From assembly GCA_023402355.1 (NCBI GenBank), contig JAEXCG010000208.1:1-49120 (forward strand): DNA of 49,120 bases, in the 5' to 3' direction. Shown here piece by piece: positions 1-8,506 of this stretch. A program made the position numbers and the translations under genes. Source of the stretch: Bacillota bacterium. GTDB lineage: Bacteria > Bacillota > Clostridia > Christensenellales > Aristaeellaceae. Each line of letters opens with the position of its first letter. Positions within the stretch are counted from its first letter, which is position 1. The notes below the pieces were generated by a model, which saw only the letters and a program-made list of their open reading frames with translations, was not told the origin of the DNA and did not search any database.

Positions 1-365
1 ACCTCATGGTGAAGACCCGTTCCATCTACGCGCCCATGCTCTATCACGCCTTTCACAACGGCGCGTCGCTCGTGGCCACGTACCTGCTCGCCCGCTCGGG
101 CGACGCGGCTCAGGAGGCGGAGGCCGCGCTTTCCCTTTCGGATACGCTCTCTATTGCGCCCTCCATGCTGTTTTTCCTGCTGCTGTGGGCGCTGCTGATC
201 GCGCTGCCCCTTCGCGCGCGGGGCAGCGACGGCCCCGGCTCCGCCTACGCGCTGCCTGCGGGCGGCCGCAGGCTGACGCTTGGGGAGAAGGCGCTGCTCG
301 CGTCCGTCTGCGCGCTGCTCGCGCTCACCTATCTCTATAACACGTGGGGAGGTCTGCTTTCATGA
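1..365 (+). CDS. CPBP-like (CAAX protease-like) membrane protein, 3' end only
   Basis: The reading frame is open from the window edge, so the start lies upstream; an in-frame ATG at 6 is probably internal. The visible part begins with a tract of the form APMLYHAFHNGASL, which resembles the last conserved motif (H-x3-N) of CPBP-family intramembrane metalloproteases. Two hydrophobic segments follow: one after the serine-rich stretch and one at the C-terminus. The catalytic Glu-rich motif would be upstream and is not visible, so proteolytic activity cannot be judged. The stop codon overlaps the ATG of rlmH (ATGA), suggesting translational coupling. Family assignment is moderate because only about a third of the protein is present. 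Confidence 0.6.
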   Translation, partial: LMVKTRSIYAPMLYHAFHNGASLVATYLLARSGDAAQEAEAALSLSDTLSIAPSMLFFLLLWALLIALPLRARGSDGPGSAYALPAGGRRLTLGEKALLASVCALLALTYLYNTWGGLLS

Positions 366-841
366 CGCTCGCCATTCTCGGCGTCGGCAGGCTGCGCGAG
401 CGGTTTTACCGTGACGCCGCCGACGAATACGTCAAGCGCCTTCGCCGCTTCGGCGCGGTGGAGGAGATCGAGCTGCCGGACCTGCCGGAGCCCGCGAATT
501 CCTCGCCCGCCATCGAACAGAAGATCCGGGAAAAGGAGGGCGAGGCGATCCTGTCGCGCACCCGTCCCTCGGATCACGTGGTCGCGCTTTGCATCGAGGG
601 AAAACAGCTTTCCTCGGAGGAACTCGCGGCGCGCGTCGCGGAGCTAGAGGGGCGCGGCGTAGGCCGCGCGGTGTTCGTGATCGGCGGCTCGCTGGGGCTC
701 TCGGAGGCGGTCGTCCGCCGCGCGAACGAGCGCCTTTCCTTTTCCAGGATGACGTTTCCCCACCAGCTCGCCCGCGTCCTGCTGCTCGAGCAGCTCTACC
801 GCGCCCGCAAGATCGGCGCGAACGAGCGCTACCATAAATGA
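362..841 (+). CDS. rlmH: 23S rRNA pseudouridine1915-N3-methyltransferase RlmH
   Basis: RlmH is a SPOUT-class methyltransferase that uses SAM to methylate pseudouridine 1915 in helix 69 of 23S rRNA on assembled 70S ribosomes. The protein is 159 aa, the usual length. It shows the family features: an N-terminal strand of the form LAILGVGRL, the glycine-rich knot IGGSLGLSEAV, and the C-terminal SFSRMTFPHQLARVLLLEQLYRA segment, here split by description only. The ATG at 362 is preferred over an upstream in-frame start because it gives the family N-terminus, has GGGGAGG at 346-352, and overlaps the previous stop. rlmH lies close to oriC in many Bacillota, which fits the parS and DnaA-box sites further along. 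Confidence 0.95.
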   Translation: MTLAILGVGRLRERFYRDAADEYVKRLRRFGAVEEIELPDLPEPANSSPAIEQKIREKEGEAILSRTRPSDHVVALCIEGKQLSSEELAARVAELEGRGVGRAVFVIGGSLGLSEAVVRRANERLSFSRMTFPHQLARVLLLEQLYRARKIGANERYHK

Positions 842-871
842 CACCAATATACGACGAAAGAAGGAATCCCC

Positions 872-2092
872 ATGCGCGCTTACGAACGTCTGCTCCGCTA
901 CGTCCGCGTCGACACCACCTCCGACGAGACGACCGGCGTCACCCCCTCCACCCCCGGCCAGCTCGATTTGGCCAGACAGCTCTGTGACGAGCTGCGCGCC
1001 CTCTCGTTTGAGGACGTGCGGGTTTCAAGCGACGGCTTCGTCTACGGCGTACTTCCCGCGACGCCGGGTCTGGAAGACCTGCCCTGCCTGGGCCTCATCG
1101 CCCACATGGACACCGCGCCGGACTTTTCCGGCAAGGACGTGCGCCCGCAGATCGTCGAAAACTACGACGGCGGCGACGTCGCGCTCGCGGGCTCCGGCGA
1201 CGTGCTCTCGCCCGCGCAGTTTCCGACGCTCGCCTCTCTCAAGGGTAAGACGCTCATCACCACCGACGGCACGACCCTGCTGGGCGCGGACGACAAGGCG
1301 GGCGTCGCGGAAATCCTCACCGCCTGCGAGGAAATCGTCCGCTGCGGCACGCCGCACTGCCGCCTGGCCGTCTCCTTCACGCCGGACGAGGAGATCGGCG
1401 AGGGCATCGAGCACTTTGACGTGAAGGGCTTCGGGGCGGCCTTCGCCTACACCGTGGACGGCGGCGACCCGGGCGAGCTGGGCTATGAAAACTTCAACGC
1501 CTGCGGCGCGGTCTTCGACGTGCAGGGCGTGAGCGTGCACCCCGGCAGTTCCAAGGACACGATGGTCAACGCCTCGCTGGTGGCGATGGAAATAGGCGCG
1601 ATGCTGCCCGCGGCCGAGACGCCGCGCGACACCGAGGACCGCGAGGGCTTCTTCCACCTGACCGACATGCAGGGCGACGTGGAAAAGGCGCGATTGCGCT
1701 ACATCGTGCGCGAGCACGACGCGGCGCACTTCGAGGTGCGCAAGGAGCAGCTTCGCCACATCGAAAAGATTTTGAACCACCGCTACGGCGCGGGCACGGT
1801 CAGGCTCACGATCAAGGAGCAGTACCGCAATATGGCGGAAATGATCCGCCCGCACTTCCATCTGGTCGAAAACGCGCGGGCCGCGATGCGCGCCGCGGGC
1901 ATGGAGCCGCGCGACGTGCCGGTTCGCGGCGGCACGGACGGCGCGCGTCTGTGCTACATGGGGCTGCCCTGCCCGAACCTCTGCACGGGCGGCTATGCGT
2001 TCCACGGACGCTTTGAGCACATCGCCGCAGAGGACATGGACGCCTGCGCGCGCATGCTCGTAGAGCTCGTAAAGCTCTACTCGAAGATTTGA
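872..2092 (+). CDS. pepT: Peptidase T (tripeptide aminopeptidase, M20B)
   Basis: PepT is a cytoplasmic dizinc aminopeptidase that removes the N-terminal residue of tripeptides. The 406-aa length is typical. The known ligand set of the Salmonella enzyme is visible at nearly the same numbers: His78 and Asp80 (AHMDTAP), bridging Asp140 (GADDKAG), catalytic Glu173 with Glu174 (TPDEEIG), Asp196 (YTVDGG) and a C-terminal His at about 378 (GYAFHGRFEH). The ATG at 872 follows an AAGGAAT Shine-Dalgarno. It sits 30 bp after rlmH and is closed by a strong hairpin terminator at 2099-2131. Assignment is firm. Confidence 0.95.
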   Translation: MRAYERLLRYVRVDTTSDETTGVTPSTPGQLDLARQLCDELRALSFEDVRVSSDGFVYGVLPATPGLEDLPCLGLIAHMDTAPDFSGKDVRPQIVENYDGGDVALAGSGDVLSPAQFPTLASLKGKTLITTDGTTLLGADDKAGVAEILTACEEIVRCGTPHCRLAVSFTPDEEIGEGIEHFDVKGFGAAFAYTVDGGDPGELGYENFNACGAVFDVQGVSVHPGSSKDTMVNASLVAMEIGAMLPAAETPRDTEDREGFFHLTDMQGDVEKARLRYIVREHDAAHFEVRKEQLRHIEKILNHRYGAGTVRLTIKEQYRNMAEMIRPHFHLVENARAAMRAAGMEPRDVPVRGGTDGARLCYMGLPCPNLCTGGYAFHGRFEHIAAEDMDACARMLVELVKLYSKI

Positions 2093-2098
2093 TCCCTC

Positions 2099-2131
2099 GG
2101 CGGGAGCCCTGTGAGGCTCCTGCCTTTCTTT
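2099..2131 (+). terminator. Rho-independent terminator after pepT
   Basis: A 10-bp stem (2099-2108 with 2115-2124, one G-U pair) with a 6-nt loop is followed by a T-rich tract at 2125-2131, starting 7 bp after the pepT stop. Confidence 0.85.
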
Positions 2132-2157
2132 GTACCCGGGGGGATTTTATGCCCCCC

Positions 2158-2215
2158 GTGCGCTTTCGCCCGACGCTAAGGCGCTCGTTCGGGAGCGGCG
2201 GCGGGCTCCGCCCGC
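2158..2215 (+). repeat. 58-bp direct repeat, copy 1
   Basis: This copy begins GTGCGCTTTCGCCCGA and ends in the self-complementary GCGGGCTCCGCCCGC. It matches the copy at 2250-2307 at 53 of 58 positions by eye. It lies in the 291-bp gap between pepT and the next gene, where a short open frame exists but has no ribosome binding site and is probably not a gene. Confidence 0.8.
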
Positions 2216-2249
2216 TTCTGCCTCGTCCTGAACCGCACGCCGCGGCCCC

Positions 2250-2307
2250 GTGCGCTTTCGCCCGATACTAAGCCACTCGTTCGGAAGCGGCGGCGGGCTC
2301 CGCCCGC
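2250..2307 (+). repeat. 58-bp direct repeat, copy 2
   Basis: This is the second copy of the element at 2158-2215, with five substitutions and no indel, separated from it by 34 bp. The conserved 3' third forms a GC hairpin (GCGGGC-TCC-GCCCGC), so each copy could fold in RNA. Confidence 0.8.
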
Positions 2308-2383
2308 ATGTTTGCCGCGTTCAGCAGGTAATTGGAACGCGCGCGTCGAAAGGGAGTCATACCATTTTAAAGGAGGCATTCAC

Positions 2384-2887
2384 ATGACAAAGATGCGACG
2401 CGCCGAACCGAAGGGATTTATCATGCTCCTGTCCGTCTCCCTGCTGCTCCTCGTCCTCCTCATCGTCGCCGTCCTGCGGATGCTGTCCGCGTCGTACACG
2501 TTCAACCGCTTCAAGACGGAGCTCGCCTCGCTCACGGGCGATCCAGCGCTCACCGTCTGCGCGCGGAATGGAGACGTAGAGACGCGGCTCGCCTACGAAA
2601 ACCTGAGTCCGCTTTACAACCTGCTCACGACCAACAACACGCGCGTCAGCATGACGAAGAACGCCGTCAGGGACGGCCGCATCGTGTTCACGTTCACCGA
2701 GGAGGGAGCCTCCTCGCCCAAGGCGACGCTCACGATTCTGGAGACGAGCGGCCTCGTTGGCGTCGAGCTTCAGGCGGAGAACAGCTTCTCCTACTTTCTC
2801 AAGGGGCCCGGCGGCGCCTTCGACACCTACCGGCGCATCGCCTCGCCCGAGGGCTGGACGGCGCCCAATACATTGATCGAGGAATGA
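2384..2887 (+). CDS. Hypothetical single-pass membrane protein (167 aa)
   Basis: The ATG at 2384 is chosen because AAGGAGG stands at 2370-2376, seven bases before it. After a short basic N-terminus there is one strong hydrophobic segment (about residues 13-35, many Leu/Val), then a soluble part of about 130 residues with alternating beta-like segments and no Cys. This looks like a membrane-anchored protein with an extracytoplasmic C-terminal domain, or a signal-anchor protein. I do not recognise a family. Its stop is 7 bp before the next start, so the two genes are probably co-transcribed with the downstream peptidase. Confidence 0.75.
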   Translation: MTKMRRAEPKGFIMLLSVSLLLLVLLIVAVLRMLSASYTFNRFKTELASLTGDPALTVCARNGDVETRLAYENLSPLYNLLTTNNTRVSMTKNAVRDGRIVFTFTEEGASSPKATLTILETSGLVGVELQAENSFSYFLKGPGGAFDTYRRIASPEGWTAPNTLIEE

Positions 2888-2894
2888 AGCACCC

Positions 2895-3434
2895 ATGAAT
2901 AAGAAGACGCGCCAAATGGCGCTGTGCGGCATGCTCTGCGCGCTCAGCGTCGTCGTGATGATGATGGGCGGGCTGATCCCGCTGGCCACCTATTGCTGCC
3001 CGGTGCTCGTCGGCATCCTGTTCATCCCCATCGTGATGGAATGCGGGACGAAGCTGGGGCTCGCGGCGTACATCGCGGTCGCCCTGCTTTCCGTGCTGAT
3101 GGGGCCGGACAAGGAGGCGGCGTTTCTGGTCGTCTTCTTCGGCTACTACCCGCTGCTCAAGCCCCGGCTCCAGCGAATTTTGCGAAGGCCCCTGCGACTC
3201 GCCCTCAAGCTGCTGCTCTTCAACGCGGCGATCGGCGCGATGTACGCCTTTCTCTTCTTCATCCTGCACGTGGAGGACATCGCGGCCGACTATCAAAGCG
3301 CGACGCGGATCATGACCGCCGCGATGGTGCTGCTTGCGAACTTCACGATGCTCGTCTACGACCGCGCGCTGGACGTCTCCGCGCTCTATTACGTCAAAAA
3401 GGTGCGTCCCCGCCTGATGCGCGGCGCGCGCTGA
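2895..3434 (+). CDS. Polytopic membrane protein of clostridial type, ECF S-component-like
   Basis: The 179-aa protein has about five hydrophobic segments: residues 8-30, 33-50, 53-72, 74-90 and 112-132, with a further one near 145-160. The start of the form MNKKTRQMALCGMLCALSVV, with small residues and Gly in the first helix, recalls S-components of energy-coupling-factor transporters, but no substrate can be assigned and no EcfA/EcfT genes are nearby. The start sits in a GAGGAATGAAG context overlapping the end of the upstream gene. It could equally be an uncharacterised conserved membrane protein. Confidence 0.75.
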   Translation: MNKKTRQMALCGMLCALSVVVMMMGGLIPLATYCCPVLVGILFIPIVMECGTKLGLAAYIAVALLSVLMGPDKEAAFLVVFFGYYPLLKPRLQRILRRPLRLALKLLLFNAAIGAMYAFLFFILHVEDIAADYQSATRIMTAAMVLLANFTMLVYDRALDVSALYYVKKVRPRLMRGAR

Positions 3435-3462
3435 ACTTGAAACAAACGGTTTGGAGGTACAC

Positions 3463-5139
3463 ATGATCTTTCACCAGATTCCTTATACCCGCTTTGACAT
3501 GGACGCAGCCTGCAAGACGCTCGAATCGCTGAGCGAACAGATCTCCAAGGCGCCGGACGCCGAAACGCAGCTCGCGCTGCTTTCAGAAGGCGAAAAGCTG
3601 ATGCAGCACGCGGATACGTCCTCAAGCCTTGCGCAGCTTCGCTACTTTCTCGACACCTCCGACGCGTTTTACGCCGGGGAGATGGCCTACTGCGGGCAAA
3701 ACGGCCCCCGTCTGGACCTCGCCGCTCAAAAACTTTACCGTGCCCTCGCAGCCTCCCCCTTCCGAAACGAGCTTTCTGCTTCCCTCGGCTCCTTCTTCTT
3801 CGAGAAGGTCGAGGCCGAGGCGCGCCTGTCGGACGAGGCCATCCTCGACCTGTGTTCCGCCGAGCAGGCGCTGTGCCAACGCTACACGGAGCTCACGAGC
3901 CAGGCGACCGTATCCTTTTACGGCGAGGAGCTGCCCCTCTCGTCCATGACCGCCCGCTATGCCGACACCGACCGCGCGCGCCGTCGGGAGGCCATGCGCG
4001 TGGTGAACGCCTGGTACGAAGCGCACGCCGCGGAGCTGGACGAAATCTTCGACGCGCTGGTAAAGAACCGCACGCAGCAGGCGCACCGCCTGGGCTTTGC
4101 CAGCTACACGGACATGAAGTATGCGGGCCGCTTCGGCTTCGGACGGGAGCAGATCGAGGCGTTCCGCGCACAGGTTCTCGAAAAATGGGTACCCTTCGTG
4201 TGTGAAATCAAGGAAAACCAGCGCAAACGCCTTGGCGTGCCTACCTTCAGGATGTACGACTCGCCGCTGCGCTTCGCGGACGGGAACCCGCGCCTTCAGC
4301 TCACGGGCGACGCTTTCGTCCAAGCGGTGGGCGACGTCTTCCACCGGATGAGCGGCGAGGCGGGCGCCTACTTTGACGAACTGCGTAAAAACGACATGTT
4401 CGACCTCTTCGACCGCAAGGGAAAGGTCGCCTATGCCGGTTTCTGCGTCGAGCTGTTCGATTACGACGCCGAATTCATCTTCGGCCACTTCGCGGGCGAC
4501 CACATAGACCTAGAGGTGCTGGTGCACGAGTTCGGCCACGCGCTCGCCGCCTGCCGCGCGCGGCGGAACCCGCGCGTGCCGTATCTCCTGCGAAGCGGCA
4601 CGCAGGAGATCGCGGAGACGCACTCCACAGCCATGGAGCTGCTCACGATTCCCTATCTGGCGCCGTTCTTCTCCGCGGAGGACCTGCGCAAGTACCGGAT
4701 CAAGCAGATCGAGTACGCCGCTTACTTCATATGCTCCATCTGCGTGGGCGACGAATTTCAGCACGAAATCTACGACCATCCGGAGATGACGCCCGCCGAG
4801 CGGAACGCCGCCTACGCGCGCATCTACCTGCGCTACAACCCCTATCTCGACACGAGCGACCTGCCCTTCTCCTCCTGGGGCTCGCAGTGGCAGGACATGA
4901 CCGTCATCTACGCGATGCCCTTCTACTTCATCGACTACGCGCTCGCGCAGACGCAGTCGCTGCTCTTTTACGCGGAATCGCTGAAGGACCCGGAGGGAGC
5001 CTTTCGGCGGTACCTGCGCTTTGTCGACTTCGCGGGCACGCAGCCCTTTCCGCAGATCGTCCGCGCGTGCGGCCTGCTCTCGCCGTTCGACGAAAAGTGC
5101 TTCGACACGCTGCTGCCCTTCTGCAGGGGATTGCTTTGA
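3463..5139 (+). CDS. M3-family oligoendopeptidase (PepF-like)
   Basis: This is a predicted cytoplasmic zinc metallopeptidase that cuts oligopeptides. The zinc motif HEFGH lies at residues 355-359 (LVHEFGHALAA), followed after about 25 residues by the ETHSTAMELL helix expected to give the third ligand. Length is 558 aa, in the range of the M3 oligoendopeptidase branch. The ATG at 3463 follows GGAGG at 3453-3457; an upstream in-frame TTG overlaps that Shine-Dalgarno and is rejected. The gene ends at a strong terminator (5157-5186). Together with pepT it suggests active peptide use, though the two are in separate transcription units. Confidence 0.92.
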   Translation: MIFHQIPYTRFDMDAACKTLESLSEQISKAPDAETQLALLSEGEKLMQHADTSSSLAQLRYFLDTSDAFYAGEMAYCGQNGPRLDLAAQKLYRALAASPFRNELSASLGSFFFEKVEAEARLSDEAILDLCSAEQALCQRYTELTSQATVSFYGEELPLSSMTARYADTDRARRREAMRVVNAWYEAHAAELDEIFDALVKNRTQQAHRLGFASYTDMKYAGRFGFGREQIEAFRAQVLEKWVPFVCEIKENQRKRLGVPTFRMYDSPLRFADGNPRLQLTGDAFVQAVGDVFHRMSGEAGAYFDELRKNDMFDLFDRKGKVAYAGFCVELFDYDAEFIFGHFAGDHIDLEVLVHEFGHALAACRARRNPRVPYLLRSGTQEIAETHSTAMELLTIPYLAPFFSAEDLRKYRIKQIEYAAYFICSICVGDEFQHEIYDHPEMTPAERNAAYARIYLRYNPYLDTSDLPFSSWGSQWQDMTVIYAMPFYFIDYALAQTQSLLFYAESLKDPEGAFRRYLRFVDFAGTQPFPQIVRACGLLSPFDEKCFDTLLPFCRGLL

Positions 5140-5156
5140 CGACCGCTGCTGCCCTA

Positions 5157-5186
5157 TACGTCCGGCATAAGCCGGGCGTATTTTTT
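5157..5186 (+). terminator. Rho-independent terminator after the M3 peptidase
   Basis: A 10-bp stem (5157-5166 with 5171-5180) with an ATAA loop is followed by six T at 5181-5186. Confidence 0.9.
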
Positions 5187-5221
5187 CACAATTCTGCCAT
5201 CATTTGCACGCGCTGGAAGAG

Positions 5222-5251
5222 ATGACAGCACAACCCGGCTTGTGATATAAT
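5222..5251 (+). promoter_or_regulatory. Sigma-A promoter for the secreted Ig-like pair
   Basis: TATAAT at 5246-5251 is preceded by TGA, giving an extended -10 (TGATATAAT). ATGACA at 5222-5227 is a five-of-six match to the -35, with an 18-bp spacer. The first downstream gene starts at 5313. Confidence 0.8.
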
Positions 5252-5312
5252 AGAAAGTAGGAAATTGTACACATCCGAGACGGAATCTGGATATAGAAAG
5301 GAAACTTCGCCC

Positions 5313-6851
5313 ATGAAACGACTGCTCACGCTTTGCCTGCTCCTGCTGCTCTGCGCGCCCCTGGCGCGCGCAGAGGACGCGCCCACCTACGTGTTCCCCT
5401 ATGAGGGCTTTCGCTTCACGGCGGAGGCCGGCGAGCGCGTGCTCACGCAGCAAAATCTTGCGGAGCATGCGGATTTGCTCTCGCAGCTCGGCACCACGCC
5501 GGAGGTCATGCTCTCCAGCTTCGTAGCGAGCCAGACGGTCATGGAGGTGCTGCCGGAGGCCGGCGGACAGTTCGCGTTCTCCGTGGCCTCCGCGGGCGCG
5601 TTTGCCGACTACCAGAGCGCCGCGCGCATGGATGAGGACGCGCGCGCCGCGTTCCTCTCCTCCTTCGCGGACACGGGCATGTATCGGGACGTCGCCTGGT
5701 CCCAGGCCCTGCCCGAGTACCTCACCATGGTCTCTTCCACCCTTCAGGGGGACGTCGCGCTCTACCGCCTGACCTACGTGACGCTGCGCCACAGCAACCT
5801 CTACCTGATGAGCGCCACCGTCATCGGACGGGAGCCGAACGAGCAGGACGCTAGGGCGCTGGAAGCGCTGCTCGCGCGCGTGGAATACCTGGGGCGCCTT
5901 GCGACGCCCGAACCCACCGCCACCGCGACGCCCGTGCCCACGCCCAGCCCGACGCCCCGCCCCACGCCCGGCAGCGCCCCGATGACGCACTCGCAGGAGG
6001 GGCTCACGCTGATCGTCTCCAACCTGCCCGCCTGGACCGACGAGGAGGAGCTCCTCGTCACCGGCACGACGATGGCCGGCGCCTCGGTCAGGCTGCTGTG
6101 CGGGGAGGAGCAGATCGCCCGCGCGAGCGCGGACCGCGGCGGCGCCTTCAAGCTGCGCGCCACGCTGCCGGAGGAGGGGGAGCTCTCCCTTACCGTCACG
6201 GCGGAGCTCTCCGGCCAGGCCCCGGCCTACCAGACCTACAGCCTACGCTTTGAGCGCCGCGCCGCCCAGATCGTGGTCAACGAGCCCGAATCCGTCGTCG
6301 AACAGAGTAAGTTTTACCTGCGCGGCGTCACCGAGCCGAACGCGACCGTCTACGCCAAGGGGCCGAACCTCTCCACGAACGTGAAGTCCAACGCAAACGG
6401 CGTGTTCTCCGTGCCGGTGACGCAGGAGAAGGAGGGCGATGCGACCTACGAGCTGACCGTCAAGGCCAAGGGCCTGCGCGACGGCGCGGCCTCGGTCACG
6501 ATCACCCGCCGCTTCAGCGAGCGCGAGCGCCTCGCCGCCTTCCGCAGCAGCCTGTCGCCCACGACCTACGCCCAGCTCGCCGCCGATCCCGAGGGCTGCA
6601 AGGGACAAAAGCTCTCCTTCCGCGGGCGCATCGGGGCCTTTGGGGACATGGACGGCATGCCCTGCATGCTGCTGTACACCCGAAACCCGAGCCGCGGCGA
6701 GTGGGTCGACCCGCTCTGGATCGTCTGCGACGAAATTCTCTCCTTCAGCGAGGGCGACATCCTCACGGTGTACGTCACCCCGGAGGGGACGACCGCCGAG
6801 CACGAGGGGCAGATTCTGCCCGTGGTGCGGCTCATGTTTTACAATGATTGA
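5313..6851 (+). CDS. Secreted Ig-like domain protein with Thr/Pro linker (paralogue 1)
   Basis: The ATG at 5313 gives a classical Sec signal peptide (MKRLLTLCLLLLLCAPLARA, cleavage before EDAP), so the longer upstream frame is rejected; an AAAGGA site precedes it. The order in the 512-aa product is: a mixed alpha/beta N-terminal domain (about 25-205), a Thr/Pro linker of TPxPTATATPVPTP type (about 208-225), two Ig-like beta domains with the phrasing TGTTMAGASVRLL and RGVTEPNATVYAK, and a C-terminal domain (about 415-512) with GQKLSFRGRIG and EGDILTVYV segments that looks like an OB fold. No anchor or catalytic site is seen. It is followed 30 bp later by a paralogue with the same plan. A cell-surface binding role is inference. 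Confidence 0.85.
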   Translation: MKRLLTLCLLLLLCAPLARAEDAPTYVFPYEGFRFTAEAGERVLTQQNLAEHADLLSQLGTTPEVMLSSFVASQTVMEVLPEAGGQFAFSVASAGAFADYQSAARMDEDARAAFLSSFADTGMYRDVAWSQALPEYLTMVSSTLQGDVALYRLTYVTLRHSNLYLMSATVIGREPNEQDARALEALLARVEYLGRLATPEPTATATPVPTPSPTPRPTPGSAPMTHSQEGLTLIVSNLPAWTDEEELLVTGTTMAGASVRLLCGEEQIARASADRGGAFKLRATLPEEGELSLTVTAELSGQAPAYQTYSLRFERRAAQIVVNEPESVVEQSKFYLRGVTEPNATVYAKGPNLSTNVKSNANGVFSVPVTQEKEGDATYELTVKAKGLRDGAASVTITRRFSERERLAAFRSSLSPTTYAQLAADPEGCKGQKLSFRGRIGAFGDMDGMPCMLLYTRNPSRGEWVDPLWIVCDEILSFSEGDILTVYVTPEGTTAEHEGQILPVVRLMFYND

Positions 6852-6881
6852 CGCATAAGGACAAGACGGGAGGGTCCCGCG

Positions 6882-8402
6882 ATGAAACGCGCACTGTTCA
6901 TTCTCTTGACGATTACGCTCCTCGCGGCCTGCCCCTGCGCGCTGGCGCAGCAGGTCGTCATGGAGGACTCCGGCGCGGCGATGGAGTTCCCCGATCCCTG
7001 GCTCGTCCTCTCCCCCGCCACGGTGCGCATCTACGCGAGCGTGCTTTTAGACGCCGGGATGGACGCGGAGGCGATGGCCGCGCGCTACGCGCAGGACGGC
7101 GTCGTGTGCGAAGCCTGGTCGGAGGACTTTACCCAGTGTCTTCGCCTCACCGTCACCACCGACGAACGCAGCCAGCGCATCCACGACATCGAGCGCGCGA
7201 CGGACGGCGAGCGCAGCGCGATCAAGAACCTCTTTGAAAACAACCGCTACGAGGGGCAAAAGAGCAACGTCCGCTATCAATCCGCCTCGTGGGTGACGCA
7301 TTCCACGATGGGCCGTTTTCTGCTTACGCGCTACAACGTAAAGGAAAACGACGAGATCACGGCGCGCGGGCTTCAATACTTCACCATCCGCAACGGCGTG
7401 AATTACGTCATCGACTGGTCGGTCACCGGCCGCAGGCTGACCAACGCGGACCTCACGTGGTTTCGCCAGAGCATATTGGAAAACTTCATCTTTACCGTAC
7501 AGATCGATCCGCCGCCCCTTCCCGTGACGCTCGAGGCCTCGCTTCCCTCGGAGACGGGCAACGCGGCGCTGCGTCTGGAGGGCCGGACGAGCGCGAACGC
7601 CGGGCTGTCGCTGACCTATATGGACGGGGAATCCGCAGAGGAGGTGCTCTCCGTCGGCTCGGCCGCTTCCGACGGCTCCTTTACCCTGAACTTCGAGCTG
7701 CCGCAGGCGGGCGTCTACACGATCACCCTCACGGCTGAAAAGGAGGGATACACCCCCGCCTCCCTCTCCGGGCAGCTCACCTATGAGCCCAAGCTGCTGC
7801 CCGTCAACTTCACGGAGCTGCCGGAGGGCGAGGTAACCGGCGACACGACGCCGCTTTCCGGCGTCACGGTTGCGGGCGCGACGCTGCAGCTGCTCACGGA
7901 CAAGGGCGTCACCACCAAGCGCGCGGGCTCCACCGGCACGTTCTCCTTTGAGCTCACCACCAAGGAGGCGGGCGAGTACAGCTACACGCTGGCGGTGGAC
8001 AAGACCGGCTACGATCAGCGCCGCGTTCCGATTCAATTTACCCGCGTGGTCACAGAGCAGCAGCAGATGCAGAAGATCAAGGATTCGGCCCAGCGCATCT
8101 CCTACGCCAATCTGCAAAAGAAGAGCGCGCAGTATCTGGGCGCGGTCATGCGCCTGTCGGGCCAGGTCGCGGAGGTGACCGAGGGGCAGGGCTCCTGGTT
8201 CATCCGCCTGAACATCGTCAAAAGCGCCAAAGGAACCTGGGGGAGCCCGGTGCTCATCTCCTGCGCGGAAAATCCCGGCATCGAGGCGGGCTCCAACATC
8301 GTCATCTACGCCAGCGTCGCGGAGCCCTTCATCGAGCAGGACGCCGCGGGCGCGGACGTCACGGTGCCCGGCTTTACGTTCATCCTCTGGGAGCAAGGCT
8401 GA
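6882..8402 (+). CDS. Secreted Ig-like domain protein (paralogue 2)
   Basis: The 506-aa product starts with a signal peptide (MKRALFILLTITLLAACPCALA, cut before QQVV), and a GGGAGGG site precedes the ATG. It repeats the domain plan of the upstream gene: N-terminal alpha/beta domain (about 25-205), two Ig-like domains of the GRTSANAGLSLTY and SGVTVAGATLQLL type, and a C-terminal OB-like domain (about 390-506) with SYANLQKKSAQYLGAVMRLS-type phrasing, but it lacks the Thr/Pro linker. The pair probably arose by tandem duplication and shares the promoter at 5222-5251. Function is unknown. Confidence 0.85.
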   Translation: MKRALFILLTITLLAACPCALAQQVVMEDSGAAMEFPDPWLVLSPATVRIYASVLLDAGMDAEAMAARYAQDGVVCEAWSEDFTQCLRLTVTTDERSQRIHDIERATDGERSAIKNLFENNRYEGQKSNVRYQSASWVTHSTMGRFLLTRYNVKENDEITARGLQYFTIRNGVNYVIDWSVTGRRLTNADLTWFRQSILENFIFTVQIDPPPLPVTLEASLPSETGNAALRLEGRTSANAGLSLTYMDGESAEEVLSVGSAASDGSFTLNFELPQAGVYTITLTAEKEGYTPASLSGQLTYEPKLLPVNFTELPEGEVTGDTTPLSGVTVAGATLQLLTDKGVTTKRAGSTGTFSFELTTKEAGEYSYTLAVDKTGYDQRRVPIQFTRVVTEQQQMQKIKDSAQRISYANLQKKSAQYLGAVMRLSGQVAEVTEGQGSWFIRLNIVKSAKGTWGSPVLISCAENPGIEAGSNIVIYASVAEPFIEQDAAGADVTVPGFTFILWEQG

Positions 8403-8422
8403 TCTCCTGCCCTTATCTGCAT

Positions 8423-8451
8423 TTGACAAAAACATCGCGAACCCTTATACT
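8423..8451 (+). promoter_or_regulatory. Sigma-A promoter for the GT2-GtrA gene
   Basis: A perfect TTGACA (8423-8428), a 17-bp spacer and TATACT (8446-8451) lie 56 bp before the start at 8507. This is among the best promoter matches in the window. Confidence 0.88.
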
Positions 8452-8506
8452 AAAACCCGGTTTTAAAAACCTTCATAATTGATTAAGACATTGGAGGCAC
8501 CCCCTG

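Noticed and set aside
2089..2271. Short open frame after pepT
   Set aside because: It lies across a terminator and the 58-bp repeat, has no Shine-Dalgarno and gives no recognisable protein.
5900..5980. Thr/Pro coding repeat considered as a DNA repeat or CRISPR-like array
   Set aside because: It is a protein linker with degenerate codons, no constant repeat length and no spacers. No CRISPR array was found anywhere in the window.
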